The notes beneath the pieces were generated by a model. It saw nothing but the letters and a program-made list of their open reading frames with translations, was not told where the DNA came from and did no database searches. A stretch of DNA of 64,000 nucleotides from Bacteroidetes bacterium ADurb.Bin174 (GTDB taxonomy: Bacteria > Bacteroidota > Bacteroidia > Bacteroidales > Paludibacteraceae): contig MWCX01000083.1 in NCBI GenBank assembly GCA_002070265.1, forward strand, positions 1 through 64,000, in the 5' to 3' direction. Position numbers and translations under genes: made by a program. The number at the start of each line of letters is the position of its first letter. Position 1 is the stretch's first letter. Of the stretch, positions 46,901 to 55,487 are shown in pieces.

Positions 46901-48083
46901 TTTTAATTTACTTTCTAATGCATTTAAATACAATAAACCAAATGGTAGTGTACATGTAAAAGTAGATGTGGAAAAACGATATAATGGAAATCATCTTACA
47001 GTAACAATTTCAGATACCGGTTATGGTATGACTGATGATGTGAAACAAAATTTGTTTAAACGCTTTTACGAAGGGAGTTTAAGCGATTTTAAGATAAAAA
47101 GTATTGGTATTGGTTTGTCATTAACACACGATTTAGTTCAATTTCATAAAGGTGAAATAACTGTTGAATCGCAGGAAGGTATAGGAAGCACATTTACTGT
47201 TTCATTACCGATTGACAAGGAAGTTTACGAAGAAGAACAGATGTATCAAGCTGAAAAACAGGCAAATTCAAATTTTAATTCCTTGATAAATGAATCAGGT
47301 AATGTGTCAGTATCTGAACGACAAATGAAGGTATTGATAGTTGAAGATAATATGGAATTACTAAACTCAATTTCTGATGCACTTGATGAGGAGTTTATAG
47401 TTTATAAAGCTACAAATGGTATAATAGCACTCGAATTATTAGAGCATACTGAGGTAGATGTTGTTGTTACTGACGTAATTATGCCTGAAATGGATGGTAT
47501 TGAATTTTCGTGCGAAATGAAAAATCGGGTAGAGTTTTCACATATTCCAATTTTAGTGCTATCGGCTAAACATGATGTTGAACATAAAATTGAGGGATAC
47601 AATGCCGGTGCTGATGCGTATATCACAAAACCATTCGAAATGTCGGCATTGATTGCTAATATTAAAAGTCTGGTTCGTAACCGTAAGTTATTAGCCAAAT
47701 CATTTGCCGATGAAAAAGGAAATGTGAATGTAGAGAAATTTACATACAATAATACTGATAAGGATTTTCTTGAAAAGGTCGTGGAAATAATTGAGAACAA
47801 TATATTCAATGCCGGTTTTTCAACCAATGACCTTTACAAGGCAATTAATATGAGTCAATCTACATTGTATCGAAAACTTCAGGTGCTTATTGGAATTTCA
47901 CCTAATGAACTCATTCGAAAAATCAGAATCAAAACGGCTTGTAGATTGCTTTTAGAAAAAAGATTAAATATTTCGGAAATTGCTTACGATCTTGGATTTA
48001 GTGATCCCAAATATTTCAGCAATGTCTTTAAAAAAGAAATGGGGATTAGTCCTACCGCTTACATCAAACAACATAGAAATTAA
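43917..48083 (+). CDS. hybrid two-component system sensor/regulator (HTCS)
   Basis: This 1388-aa protein has an N-terminal signal/anchor, then two seven-bladed propeller domains of reg_prop repeats (about 45-700; repeated LLQDSxGxxWxGT-type blades). A Y_Y_Y domain (about 720-820) and one transmembrane helix (about 832-852) follow. The histidine kinase has H886 in NISHEFFTP and an ATPase domain (NLLSNAFKYN, DTGYGM). The receiver has D1186 in VVVTDVIMPEMDG, and an AraC-type helix-turn-helix lies at the C-terminus (about 1285-1388). It senses an oligosaccharide in the periplasm and activates PUL transcription. An alternative start at 43959 is possible. Confidence 0.95.
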   Translation: MNFSGQYPFANNELMTSLRHIICSFVFMSTTLVVASSYNGQYQIEFPRPLSVVDGLASNEITCMLQDSKGFMWFGTRNGLSRYDGYVFKSYKSNYLNPSYFTNNNINCIAEDKDNQLWVGTRIGLNKIDLRTGKVIQFNDSILNGVLINSIVISDNNTTYLGTSNGIYIYDQEKNVFRPLIADAKGIKLRSNYIKTLFIDSKNFLWIGAWETGCEVYNLNTNLFVDYSYLQDKSSLVINNIFEDDRHSIWLSTWDRNGVIRIENPHQPSIHRITTFFPQKYENSTVLPVVYGVCQDKNKGNILFATANGLQILKQTYQYENLVQLNNTNSIKISGDEIHSMFADRSGLIWYSVFGVGLNALSSNNAQFEQFNLTNLFESDNLFPSISGIFEDETGTVWLGIKSLGLALFDRNERKITLHNNHPILRKISEKANSFYSFHKTKLTNELWLGSRYDGLYSVRFIDGKISSISHLYIPDIDMRNQGIKDMVEVNGTIWLATTRGLFTARWNGVNEYLFVNMGMIQQKFNEKEINALIVDNVGTLWVGTHNEGLFAIRFKDDNKVIIDEYSHSNKRLNNNEVLCLLQDFRNRIWVGTKGGGLSLLDTMENRFNIIDNMNLLPDDAIYSMEEDNWGNLWLATGNGLVNYNEDHAKNQKICIFSGKEGVKINSYNPNAVYKNKNNELFFGGNNGFILFTPEQEQQKSFSPQPVICGLNINNTSFDVIPDDKKVNITETDIPYTNEIELSHKQNNIIIEFSALLYENIPALKYAYKMEGVDDEWVYVDSKKRFVNYNNLSKGEYNFKVKSCNSLGQWCDQPTSFIVKIKPAPWDSSIAYFIYFLLFIIIFYFTLRILSNRMRLKRMLAIEQIEREKSEEVTQAKLKFFTNISHEFFTPITIMKCTLDGFAKRYPNESKFVFTLNANMDRLVRLLEQIVEFRKVETGNLKLKISKVEIVSFVRELCDVHFKPLYSDNNISLHFESTIDELEAYVDADKLDKIIFNLLSNAFKYNKPNGSVHVKVDVEKRYNGNHLTVTISDTGYGMTDDVKQNLFKRFYEGSLSDFKIKSIGIGLSLTHDLVQFHKGEITVESQEGIGSTFTVSLPIDKEVYEEEQMYQAEKQANSNFNSLINESGNVSVSERQMKVLIVEDNMELLNSISDALDEEFIVYKATNGIIALELLEHTEVDVVVTDVIMPEMDGIEFSCEMKNRVEFSHIPILVLSAKHDVEHKIEGYNAGADAYITKPFEMSALIANIKSLVRNRKLLAKSFADEKGNVNVEKFTYNNTDKDFLEKVVEIIENNIFNAGFSTNDLYKAINMSQSTLYRKLQVLIGISPNELIRKIRIKTACRLLLEKRLNISEIAYDLGFSDPKYFSNVFKKEMGISPTAYIKQHRN

Positions 48084-48101
48084 ACAATTCGTTGAAAACA
48101 A

Positions 48102-49511
48102 ATGTATAAATTTAAAGCCACTCCGTTTATTCTTACTTCCTTCATGTCGCTGTCCTTTCAGGTAAGCTCTGCGCAAGTTGAAAAACCCAATATTATCTTT
48201 ATATTGGCTGACGATATGGGTGTGGGTGATGCAGGTTGTTATGGTCAAACCAAAATTAAAACTCCCAATATTGATGCATTAGCCAAATCGGGAATTCAGT
48301 TTATGCAGCATTATAGTGGTTCCACTGTGAGTGCTCCATCACGCTGTTCATTGCTTACAGGAAAACATACCGGACATAGCGCCATTAGAGGAAATAAAGG
48401 CGAAGAATCTGCATTGGGTCAGTTTGATTTATCTTTGCCGGAGAGTGAAGTAACTATTGCAGAAATTCTTCAGCAAAAAGGTTATGCTACTTTTTGTGTT
48501 GGCAAATGGGGGTTGGGTGGACCGCAAACACAGGGTAGTCCATGTAATCAGGGTTTCGATGATTTTTTTGGTTATCTGAGTCAGGGTGCAGCACATCGTT
48601 ATTATCCCGAATTTCTTTATGAAAACGATAAAAAAGTACCAACAAACGGAGTTTACAGCCATTATTTGATTATCCAAAAAGGATTGGAATATATCGAAAA
48701 AAATGCAGACAAGCCGTTTTTTGGTTATTTTGCGGTTACTCCTCCTCATGCCGATTTGGATATTCCGGATTTAGGGCAATACGATAAACAGTTTCCCGAA
48801 AAACCACACATCAACAACTCGAAAAAAGGTTATAAAACACAATTACAACCTAAAGCGGCCTATGCTGCCATGGTTTCGGAAGTAGATAAAAATGTGGGAC
48901 AGATAGTGACATTGTTAAAGGAAAAAGGAATTCTGGAAAATACCATTTTGATTTTTTCATCAGATAATGGAGTTCATAGTGTTGGCGGAAATGACCCGGA
49001 ATTTTTTGACAGCAATGGTCCTTTTCGTGGTTATAAACGAGATTTGTACGAAGGTGGTGTTCGTACACCATTTATTGTGTCATGGCCGGCACAAATTAAA
49101 ACTCCTTTCTATAGCTATCATGTTTCTACATTTTGGGATTTTCTACCAACCGTATGTGATATTGTTGGAGTTGAGTTACCAAAAGGAATTGATGGTATTT
49201 CGTACTTACCTGAATTATTGCAAAATAGTAAAAAACAAAAAAAGTACGATTATATTTATTATGAATTTTACGAGCAAGGGGGTAAACAATCCATTTTACG
49301 AAAAGATGGATGGAAAATAGTTCGTTTACAGGTGAGTAACCCTTCTCAAACTTATGAGGAATTATATAATATTTATCACGATCCTTCTGAAAGTGCAAAT
49401 GTGATTAAGCAATATCCAAAAATAGCCGGCCGGCTACGGAAAGCACTTGATCGTCAGAGAACAGAGAATCCAAATTTTAATTTTAATAACAAAAACCAAA
49501 ATGAAAACTAA
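48102..49511 (+). CDS. S1-type sulfatase, serine-type (paralogue of the gene at 31659)
   Basis: This 469-aa protein has a signal peptide to about residue 24 (VSSAQ). The metal site is IIFILADDMGVGDAGCYGQ, the active site SAPSRCSLLTGKHTG has S77, and the second metal site is IFSSDNGVHSVGG. It is strongly similar to the sulfatase at 31659 along its whole length. The two copies flank the SusCD-HTCS block. It starts 18 bp after the HTCS gene and its stop overlaps the next sulfatase start, so these genes are co-expressed. Confidence 0.92.
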   Translation: MYKFKATPFILTSFMSLSFQVSSAQVEKPNIIFILADDMGVGDAGCYGQTKIKTPNIDALAKSGIQFMQHYSGSTVSAPSRCSLLTGKHTGHSAIRGNKGEESALGQFDLSLPESEVTIAEILQQKGYATFCVGKWGLGGPQTQGSPCNQGFDDFFGYLSQGAAHRYYPEFLYENDKKVPTNGVYSHYLIIQKGLEYIEKNADKPFFGYFAVTPPHADLDIPDLGQYDKQFPEKPHINNSKKGYKTQLQPKAAYAAMVSEVDKNVGQIVTLLKEKGILENTILIFSSDNGVHSVGGNDPEFFDSNGPFRGYKRDLYEGGVRTPFIVSWPAQIKTPFYSYHVSTFWDFLPTVCDIVGVELPKGIDGISYLPELLQNSKKQKKYDYIYYEFYEQGGKQSILRKDGWKIVRLQVSNPSQTYEELYNIYHDPSESANVIKQYPKIAGRLRKALDRQRTENPNFNFNNKNQNEN

Positions 49512-51408
49512 AATTTTTTACATAAATACGAAATCTGCTATTACGCTTACTGCATTTTCGATGTCGTTAGTTGTGTCAGCTCAAGACCGTCCTAATATCC
49601 TTTGGCTAACGTACGAAGACACATCGCCTCAGTTTATCGGATGTTATGGAAATGAGCAAGCACATACACCGAATATTGATGCATTGGCAAAGGATGGTGT
49701 ACGATTCAATGCTGCATTTTCTACAGGTGCAGTTTCATCTCCAAGCCGTTTTTGTCTTATTACTGGTATTCGTCCGGCGGGCGTGGGTACCGGAAATCAC
49801 CGAAGTAATTACGAAATACCTGAAAATATTAAAGGGTTCCCATATTATCTGCGTCAGGCCGGATATTACACCACCAATAATTCAAAAACTGATTATAACA
49901 TTGCCAACGCCAAAGCATTTATTGCTGAAGCCTGGAACGAATCGTCGAATAAAGCCGGCTGGTGGAATCGTAAACCGGGTCAACCTTTTTTTGCTGTATA
50001 TAACAGTACTGCAAGTCATCAATCCAAAACGATGACTAACAGTTGGGAAACGTATGAAGAAAATGTACTTTCAAAGCTGAATGAGTCAGAAAAAGTTGTT
50101 TTAGACAACTACATTAAGCCTGATTTCTATCGTTCTTCTCCGGAAATGAATAAAAATATGTCTCGCGTTTATAATTCCATCTCGTTGATGGACAAAGAAT
50201 TTGGACAGTGGCTGGATAGGTTGGAAAAGGATGGGTTGAAGGACAGTACTATTATTTTTTGCTTTAGTGACCATGGTGAAGGCATTACCCGTAGTAAAGG
50301 AAGTGCTCTGGGAACCGGTTATAGAGTGGCTTTTGTGGCATGGTTTCCGCCTATGTACAGGCATTTATCGCCCTGGGGAAGCGGAGTTGTAACTGACGAG
50401 TTGGTAAGTTTCGACGATTTTGCTCCTACAGTTCTTAAACTTTGTGGTGTAAAAACTCCGCAATATATGAAGGGGAATGTATTTGCAGGGGTTGATAAAG
50501 TTTCTCATAAAAAATATGTTTTCCCTGCATTGGATCGAACAGACGAAAGTTCTGAATTGTCCCGTTCGGTATCGGATGGTCGCTATCTGTACACCAGGGT
50601 GTTTATGCCATTTCAGCCATTTGTACGTTGGAATATGTATTATGATGTGAGCGATTTACAAAAACAAATTCGGGCTGATTACAAAGCAGGATTATTAAAT
50701 GAAGTTCAGCGCAAGATGCTTGAACCCCGTGAAAGTGAATATCTTTTTGATTTGAAAAATGACCAGTGGGAAACTAAAAATCTGATACACGATAAAAATC
50801 TGAATGAAAAAGCAAAAGAACTCAGAAATGCTCTTGTAAATGAACTTATACAGGTTAGAGATGCTCATTTTATACCTGAATTCAGTTTTATAACCGAAGA
50901 AAAAATGCCGATACAATTGGCAGCCGACACAAAGGAATATCCTATTTCCAAAATTGTGAATACTGCTATGCTGATTGGAAATGGTAAGAAAGTTCTGAAA
51001 AAACAGTTGAGCTTAATGACTGATCAAAATAAATATATTCGATATTGGGCTGCTGTGGGCTTATTTAGTCAAAAATCAAAAGTAAAAGAGAACTATATTC
51101 AGAAATTTTTAGAAAATGAAACCTTTGAACCGACCCGAATTTACTTAGCAGTATTATTGTTTAAACAAAATTCGGAAAACGTATCATTAATTCGAACCTT
51201 ATTAAATGAGACAAATCCTGAATTGTTACGTATAACACTTCAACTTCTCATTACTTTAGATGATGACAAACAAAGTCTCATTTTAACAGACATTGAAAAT
51301 TTGTACCAGCAAAACCTTGGTTCAAAAAACAAAGAAATGTTTGCATGTAATGAACTACTGAAGCTTTTTATGCATAAAAATAAGGGAATAGAAATAATTA
51401 GGAATTAG
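49501..51408 (+). CDS. S1-type sulfatase, sulfamidase-like, with helical C-terminal extension
   Basis: The ATG at 49501 (MKTKIFYINTKSAITL, 635 aa) gives a signal peptide and overlaps the preceding stop by 11 nt; the upstream frame from 49447 lacks one. The metal site is NILWLTYEDTSPQFIGCYG, the active site SSPSRFCLITG has S79, and the second metal site is FCFSDHGEGITRSKG. The EDTS and DHGE forms are those of the sulfamidase-like S1 branch. The last 170 residues are helical and repeat-like (YIRYWAAVGLFSQ), resembling HEAT repeats. Related to the gene at 53042. Confidence 0.9.
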   Translation: MKTKIFYINTKSAITLTAFSMSLVVSAQDRPNILWLTYEDTSPQFIGCYGNEQAHTPNIDALAKDGVRFNAAFSTGAVSSPSRFCLITGIRPAGVGTGNHRSNYEIPENIKGFPYYLRQAGYYTTNNSKTDYNIANAKAFIAEAWNESSNKAGWWNRKPGQPFFAVYNSTASHQSKTMTNSWETYEENVLSKLNESEKVVLDNYIKPDFYRSSPEMNKNMSRVYNSISLMDKEFGQWLDRLEKDGLKDSTIIFCFSDHGEGITRSKGSALGTGYRVAFVAWFPPMYRHLSPWGSGVVTDELVSFDDFAPTVLKLCGVKTPQYMKGNVFAGVDKVSHKKYVFPALDRTDESSELSRSVSDGRYLYTRVFMPFQPFVRWNMYYDVSDLQKQIRADYKAGLLNEVQRKMLEPRESEYLFDLKNDQWETKNLIHDKNLNEKAKELRNALVNELIQVRDAHFIPEFSFITEEKMPIQLAADTKEYPISKIVNTAMLIGNGKKVLKKQLSLMTDQNKYIRYWAAVGLFSQKSKVKENYIQKFLENETFEPTRIYLAVLLFKQNSENVSLIRTLLNETNPELLRITLQLLITLDDDKQSLILTDIENLYQQNLGSKNKEMFACNELLKLFMHKNKGIEIIRN

Positions 51409-51500
51409 ATATCAAAGGCGATGATTTGTTTTAAGGTTTATGAATAATTTCAACCCTATGAATGAATAAAATCTATCCGCAAGCTAGTTAACAAACGTAA

Positions 51501-51508
51501 TATATTTG
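51501..51508 (+). promoter_or_regulatory. possible promoter upstream of the beta-helix gene
   Basis: TATATTTG fits the -7 consensus TAnnTTTG and lies 36 bp before the ATG at 51545. No clear -33 element. Confidence 0.4.
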
Positions 51509-51544
51509 CGAAAATAAGTCACTAACTTTTAAAAAAAACACAAA

Positions 51545-52933
51545 ATGAAAAAGATTACATTATTTTTTGCTTTGATTTTCTGCGGCTTTCAACTTGCTCA
51601 AGCACAAACAACGCTTGAAGTTGGAGCCGATAAAACTTACACAAGCATTGGTGCAGCCTGGGATGCTGCAAAAACAGAGACAGCTACTGACATTATCATT
51701 AATGTAGCCGAGGGTACTTATGTGGAAACTTCAAACATGAAGGGTGGTGATGAAACCGCAAAAGTCGGAGGTAAAAAAATCACTATCCGTGGTGCAGGTG
51801 CAGATAAAACAATTGTTAAACGTTCCGATATGACGGATTTCACCATTAACAGCACTAAAAATCCTGGCAGGTTGTTTCAGTTTAATGACGCTAGTGCCGC
51901 TAATCTCGAACTGACTTTAGAAAAAATGTCATTTGAAACTATGGGTTTTATGAACACTAATGGTGGTGGTGTTGTCAATGCCAATCAGGCAGGTATAAAA
52001 ATTTCATTTAAAGATTGTAATTTTAAAAATATTTTTGCGAGAGCAGGTGCAATTATTCAAGTCACTGTTGAACCTATTGAGGTGGCTTTAGAAAACTGTT
52101 TTTTTGAAGAATGTGGTTCTTTTGATAATAACACTCACGATGGTCTTATCAAAGTAGTTTCAGGTAAACTTAGTTTGACAAATTGCACATTCTACAATAA
52201 TTCTTTTGATGTTCTCAATAGAGGTAGTAATGCTACTGGAACCGACAGAGATCTGAAAACCGGTCAATTAGTTACTGTCGGTGGTTCGTTAAGTTCATTT
52301 GCAATGATCGAATGTAATTTTTTAAATAATAAATATATAAATGGTGATTTGGATAAGATTCATCCATTTATTTCAATGAAACCTGACACTACAGGAACAG
52401 CTCCCGGTATTGTGCTTAGAAATGCAGCTCCCGGATTTAATATTGTAAACACAATATCACTTGGTAATGTACGAACCGGATCTGTTGACAGCGACTTGTA
52501 TTACAATGTACTTAGTGCTCCTACAATCTCTGGTTCAGTAATGAATGTAGTGAAAAATTTCGATTTAAATACTTCATTAGACGAAAACGTAACTAGTTTA
52601 GAAGGAGTAACAATCAATCCGGATGCAGCAGTGAGTATTTATTTTGAGATGGAAGATGATGCTCCAAAAATTATTACAAATAGTCTGGGAGTAAAATCTG
52701 TGATTCGCAAAACATCAAGCGTTAATAACGTGAACAATTCGGATTTGTTTATTAGAATTAACAATGGACTGTTAACAATTACTTCTGATAAATTACAGAA
52801 TATTGAGATTTTCAACAGCATCGGTGCTAAAGTTGGTCAATTTTTAAACACAAATAATGTTAGTGTTAATTTATTGGAAGGGATGTATATAGTAAAAAGT
52901 GAAACTTTCTCAAGAAAAGTTTTAGTAAGGTAA
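51545..52933 (+). CDS. secreted beta-helix protein with T9SS sorting domain
   Basis: This 462-aa protein has a signal peptide (MKKITLFFALIFCGFQLAQAQ). The middle (about 22-370) shows parallel beta-helix spacing with repeated short strands and asparagine/cysteine turns (FKDCNFKNIF, ALENCFFEECGS, LTNCTFYNNSF). The last 75 residues (LFIRINNGLLTITS, IEIFNSIGAKVG, LLEGMYIVK) form a T9SS C-terminal sorting domain. It could be a glycan-binding protein, lyase or hydrolase; no catalytic family is recognised. It lies between two sulfatases. Confidence 0.7.
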   Translation: MKKITLFFALIFCGFQLAQAQTTLEVGADKTYTSIGAAWDAAKTETATDIIINVAEGTYVETSNMKGGDETAKVGGKKITIRGAGADKTIVKRSDMTDFTINSTKNPGRLFQFNDASAANLELTLEKMSFETMGFMNTNGGGVVNANQAGIKISFKDCNFKNIFARAGAIIQVTVEPIEVALENCFFEECGSFDNNTHDGLIKVVSGKLSLTNCTFYNNSFDVLNRGSNATGTDRDLKTGQLVTVGGSLSSFAMIECNFLNNKYINGDLDKIHPFISMKPDTTGTAPGIVLRNAAPGFNIVNTISLGNVRTGSVDSDLYYNVLSAPTISGSVMNVVKNFDLNTSLDENVTSLEGVTINPDAAVSIYFEMEDDAPKIITNSLGVKSVIRKTSSVNNVNNSDLFIRINNGLLTITSDKLQNIEIFNSIGAKVGQFLNTNNVSVNLLEGMYIVKSETFSRKVLVR

Positions 52934-53002
52934 GTGCTTTGGTTGGCAAACTTATCAAATTCATCCCGATGGCTGCTGTACTGAGCGATGAGTTATATTA
53001 GT

Positions 53003-53023
53003 AAGTTTTTTATGTAAAAACTT
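53003..53023 (+). terminator. weak hairpin after the beta-helix gene
   Basis: AAGTTTTT (53003-53010) pairs with AAAAACTT (53016-53023). It is AT-rich and lacks a downstream T-run, so only a tentative terminator. Confidence 0.35.
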
Positions 53024-53041
53024 TCATATTCTGACTGTTTT

Positions 53042-55264
53042 ATGAATCACAATCGTTTGATTTCTGTTGCCGGAGGACTTTCGTTGCTTTCATGTGTTAC
53101 AACATCACTGAGTGCTGCAGCCGACAAACCCAATTTTCTTTGGTTATGGATTGAAGATACGAGTTACTATAACTTAGGTATTACCGGAAATAATCAGGTA
53201 GAAACACCACAACTTGATAGTTTGGCACAAAACGGTGTGTTGTTTACAAGGGCATATTCCTGTGGTCCTCAATCTTCTCCTGCACGTTCCACACTTATTA
53301 CCGGAATGTATTCTTTTTCTACTGCCTCTGATTGGCATCGTCAGAAGAGAGCTGTGCCTTCGTCGTTTTATTTCCCACAGTACTTAAAACAGGCCGGGTA
53401 TTATTGTACAAATAATAGTAAAACTGATTATAATTCAACGGTTGCTAACGGTGTAATATGGAATGCATCAAGTTCTTCAGCTCATTATAAAAACCGCTCT
53501 ACGGCTGAAACTCCTTTTTTTGCTGTTTTTAATCATGGCGGTACACACATGTCATGTATCACTGACAATCCGATTTCTGAACGAACCAACAGAAAAATTT
53601 TGCCTTCGCTGACTCCGCTTCCGGCTTATTTGCCTGATGGTGACTCATTGCGCGATGACCGTGCCTGGCATCTTGACAAAGTAAGTGAAATGGATAATTG
53701 GGTGGCAGGTCATTTGAAGGCATTGCGTGATGCAGGATTGGATCAGAATACCATTGTTTTTTTTAGTTCAGATCATGGTGGGTGTACTCCCGGTTCTAAA
53801 GGATTTTTGAGAGAAGATGGAGTGCGGGTTCCGCTGATAATTTATTTTCCTCCCAAATGGGCACATCTGAAACCTGAGGTTGAGGATGGATATAAGTCGA
53901 ATCGAATTGTTGGGTTTGTCGATTTGGGTCCCACATTATTGAGTTTAGCAGGTATCGCACCTAAAAATCATTTTCATGGCAAACCTTTTTTGGGTGAATA
54001 TGCTGCACAACCCAGAGAGAGCATTATTAACTTCAGGTGCAATCAAGGAGAATCGTATATTCCTTCCCGATCTATTATCAATCATAAATATAAATTGATA
54101 TGGAACTATAATACCCTTTGGAGAAAAGGGATGCGTAATGGTTTTCAGTGGGGTATGGAAGGTTTTGTAGAGTGGGAGCGCATGTTTTTCGATAATGAAT
54201 TAAGTGGAGTTCCAAAAAGTTTCTGGGAACAGGAAGAGCCTTTCGAGTTATATGACCTTGAAACAGATCCTCAGGAAATGAATAATTTAGCTAAAAATCC
54301 TGACTATAAGGATGTATTGGATAGCTTGAAATCGCAACTTAGCTCTGAATTAAGAGGAATTAGGGACCTTGGTTTATATCCTAAATCCTTGCGAAGACAG
54401 GAGCAAACTGAGCCTTTTTACGAGTACGTGAGACGCACCAATCAAAACACTGATAGAGTAATTGAAACTGCTGAAATTGCAAGTGCTGCTACCGAAGATG
54501 AAATTGAAGAACTCACTCTTCGACTTAATGATGTTGATGCAGTTGTACGTTATTGGGCTGCGTTGGGGATTGCACAAGTGAACAGAAGAAATAATACAGC
54601 AGCAAATTTTCCGTATCAAAAGCTGGTTGCCATGTTAAATTCTACTTCTGAAGCAGTTGAAGTAAAGTCAATGGTTGCCTCAGCACTGATTATCAGAGGA
54701 TACAACTGTGAAGCAATTCCGTTTATGCTTGATGAAATGCGCAAGGGAACACAAAGTGTGACTAGCGCGATGGAAGGACTTGACACCTATTTGAGGCCTG
54801 CTACTGCGCGTATTATTGCTGCTTGCGAAGCAATCAAAGCAAATGATCCGGCTTACAGTAAAGCTAGTCTTAATGATTACAATGCTTGCCTGGTGAATGC
54901 ACGTATATTGCCTTACCGATTATTTAAACAGTCAAACATGCAATTGTGGAGACCATTTACAAATCCACACTCGGTCGACACTATACCTCTTGATTGTAAT
55001 ACTTCATCGGTAAAGAACGTTAAGGATGATGATATGTTCAAACTCACAAGGGGTAGTTCAAGAAATCAATTTATATTATGTGCTGATAACAAAGAACTTA
55101 AATCAATCAGGTTACTGAATATAATAGGACAGCAACTGAATAATTCAATTACTCAGTTGGGAGATGAAATCAGAATTACTATTCCTGAAGATATTAAAAT
55201 GGGCTACTTTATCATTTCTTTCCAACATAATGACCAGTATTTTTCAAAAACAATCACAATTTAG
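53042..55264 (+). CDS. S1-type sulfatase with C-terminal T9SS sorting domain
   Basis: This 740-aa protein has a signal peptide ending near residue 26 (SLSAAA). The metal site is FLWLWIEDTSYYNLGITGN, the active site SSPARSTLITGM has S78, and the second metal site is FFSSDHGGCTPGSKG. Residues about 480-620 are helical and HEAT-like (VVRYWAALGIAQV). The final 80 residues (FKLTRGSSRNQF, SIRLLNIIGQQLN, GYFIISFQHN) resemble a T9SS sorting domain. The protein is therefore likely displayed on the cell surface, unlike the periplasmic sulfatases of the locus. It shares its subfamily with the gene at 49501. Confidence 0.88.
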   Translation: MNHNRLISVAGGLSLLSCVTTSLSAAADKPNFLWLWIEDTSYYNLGITGNNQVETPQLDSLAQNGVLFTRAYSCGPQSSPARSTLITGMYSFSTASDWHRQKRAVPSSFYFPQYLKQAGYYCTNNSKTDYNSTVANGVIWNASSSSAHYKNRSTAETPFFAVFNHGGTHMSCITDNPISERTNRKILPSLTPLPAYLPDGDSLRDDRAWHLDKVSEMDNWVAGHLKALRDAGLDQNTIVFFSSDHGGCTPGSKGFLREDGVRVPLIIYFPPKWAHLKPEVEDGYKSNRIVGFVDLGPTLLSLAGIAPKNHFHGKPFLGEYAAQPRESIINFRCNQGESYIPSRSIINHKYKLIWNYNTLWRKGMRNGFQWGMEGFVEWERMFFDNELSGVPKSFWEQEEPFELYDLETDPQEMNNLAKNPDYKDVLDSLKSQLSSELRGIRDLGLYPKSLRRQEQTEPFYEYVRRTNQNTDRVIETAEIASAATEDEIEELTLRLNDVDAVVRYWAALGIAQVNRRNNTAANFPYQKLVAMLNSTSEAVEVKSMVASALIIRGYNCEAIPFMLDEMRKGTQSVTSAMEGLDTYLRPATARIIAACEAIKANDPAYSKASLNDYNACLVNARILPYRLFKQSNMQLWRPFTNPHSVDTIPLDCNTSSVKNVKDDDMFKLTRGSSRNQFILCADNKELKSIRLLNIIGQQLNNSITQLGDEIRITIPEDIKMGYFIISFQHNDQYFSKTITI

Positions 55265-55487
55265 TTTTTTATAAAAAATTTTTTTATTCTTTCTTTTATT
55301 TGGTTCGTTTACAGCTAAACTAATTTTTGTAAAATACTGAAAATAACGCTGTTACTACTATTTGTAGTATAATTTGATGGAATAAAATATTGAATATATC
55401 TTACCTTGCTATGATTACACGATGACTACACGTCACTTCGGGTAATTTTGGAAGAAAAATTTTTGAAAAATTGTAATTTAATTCAAC

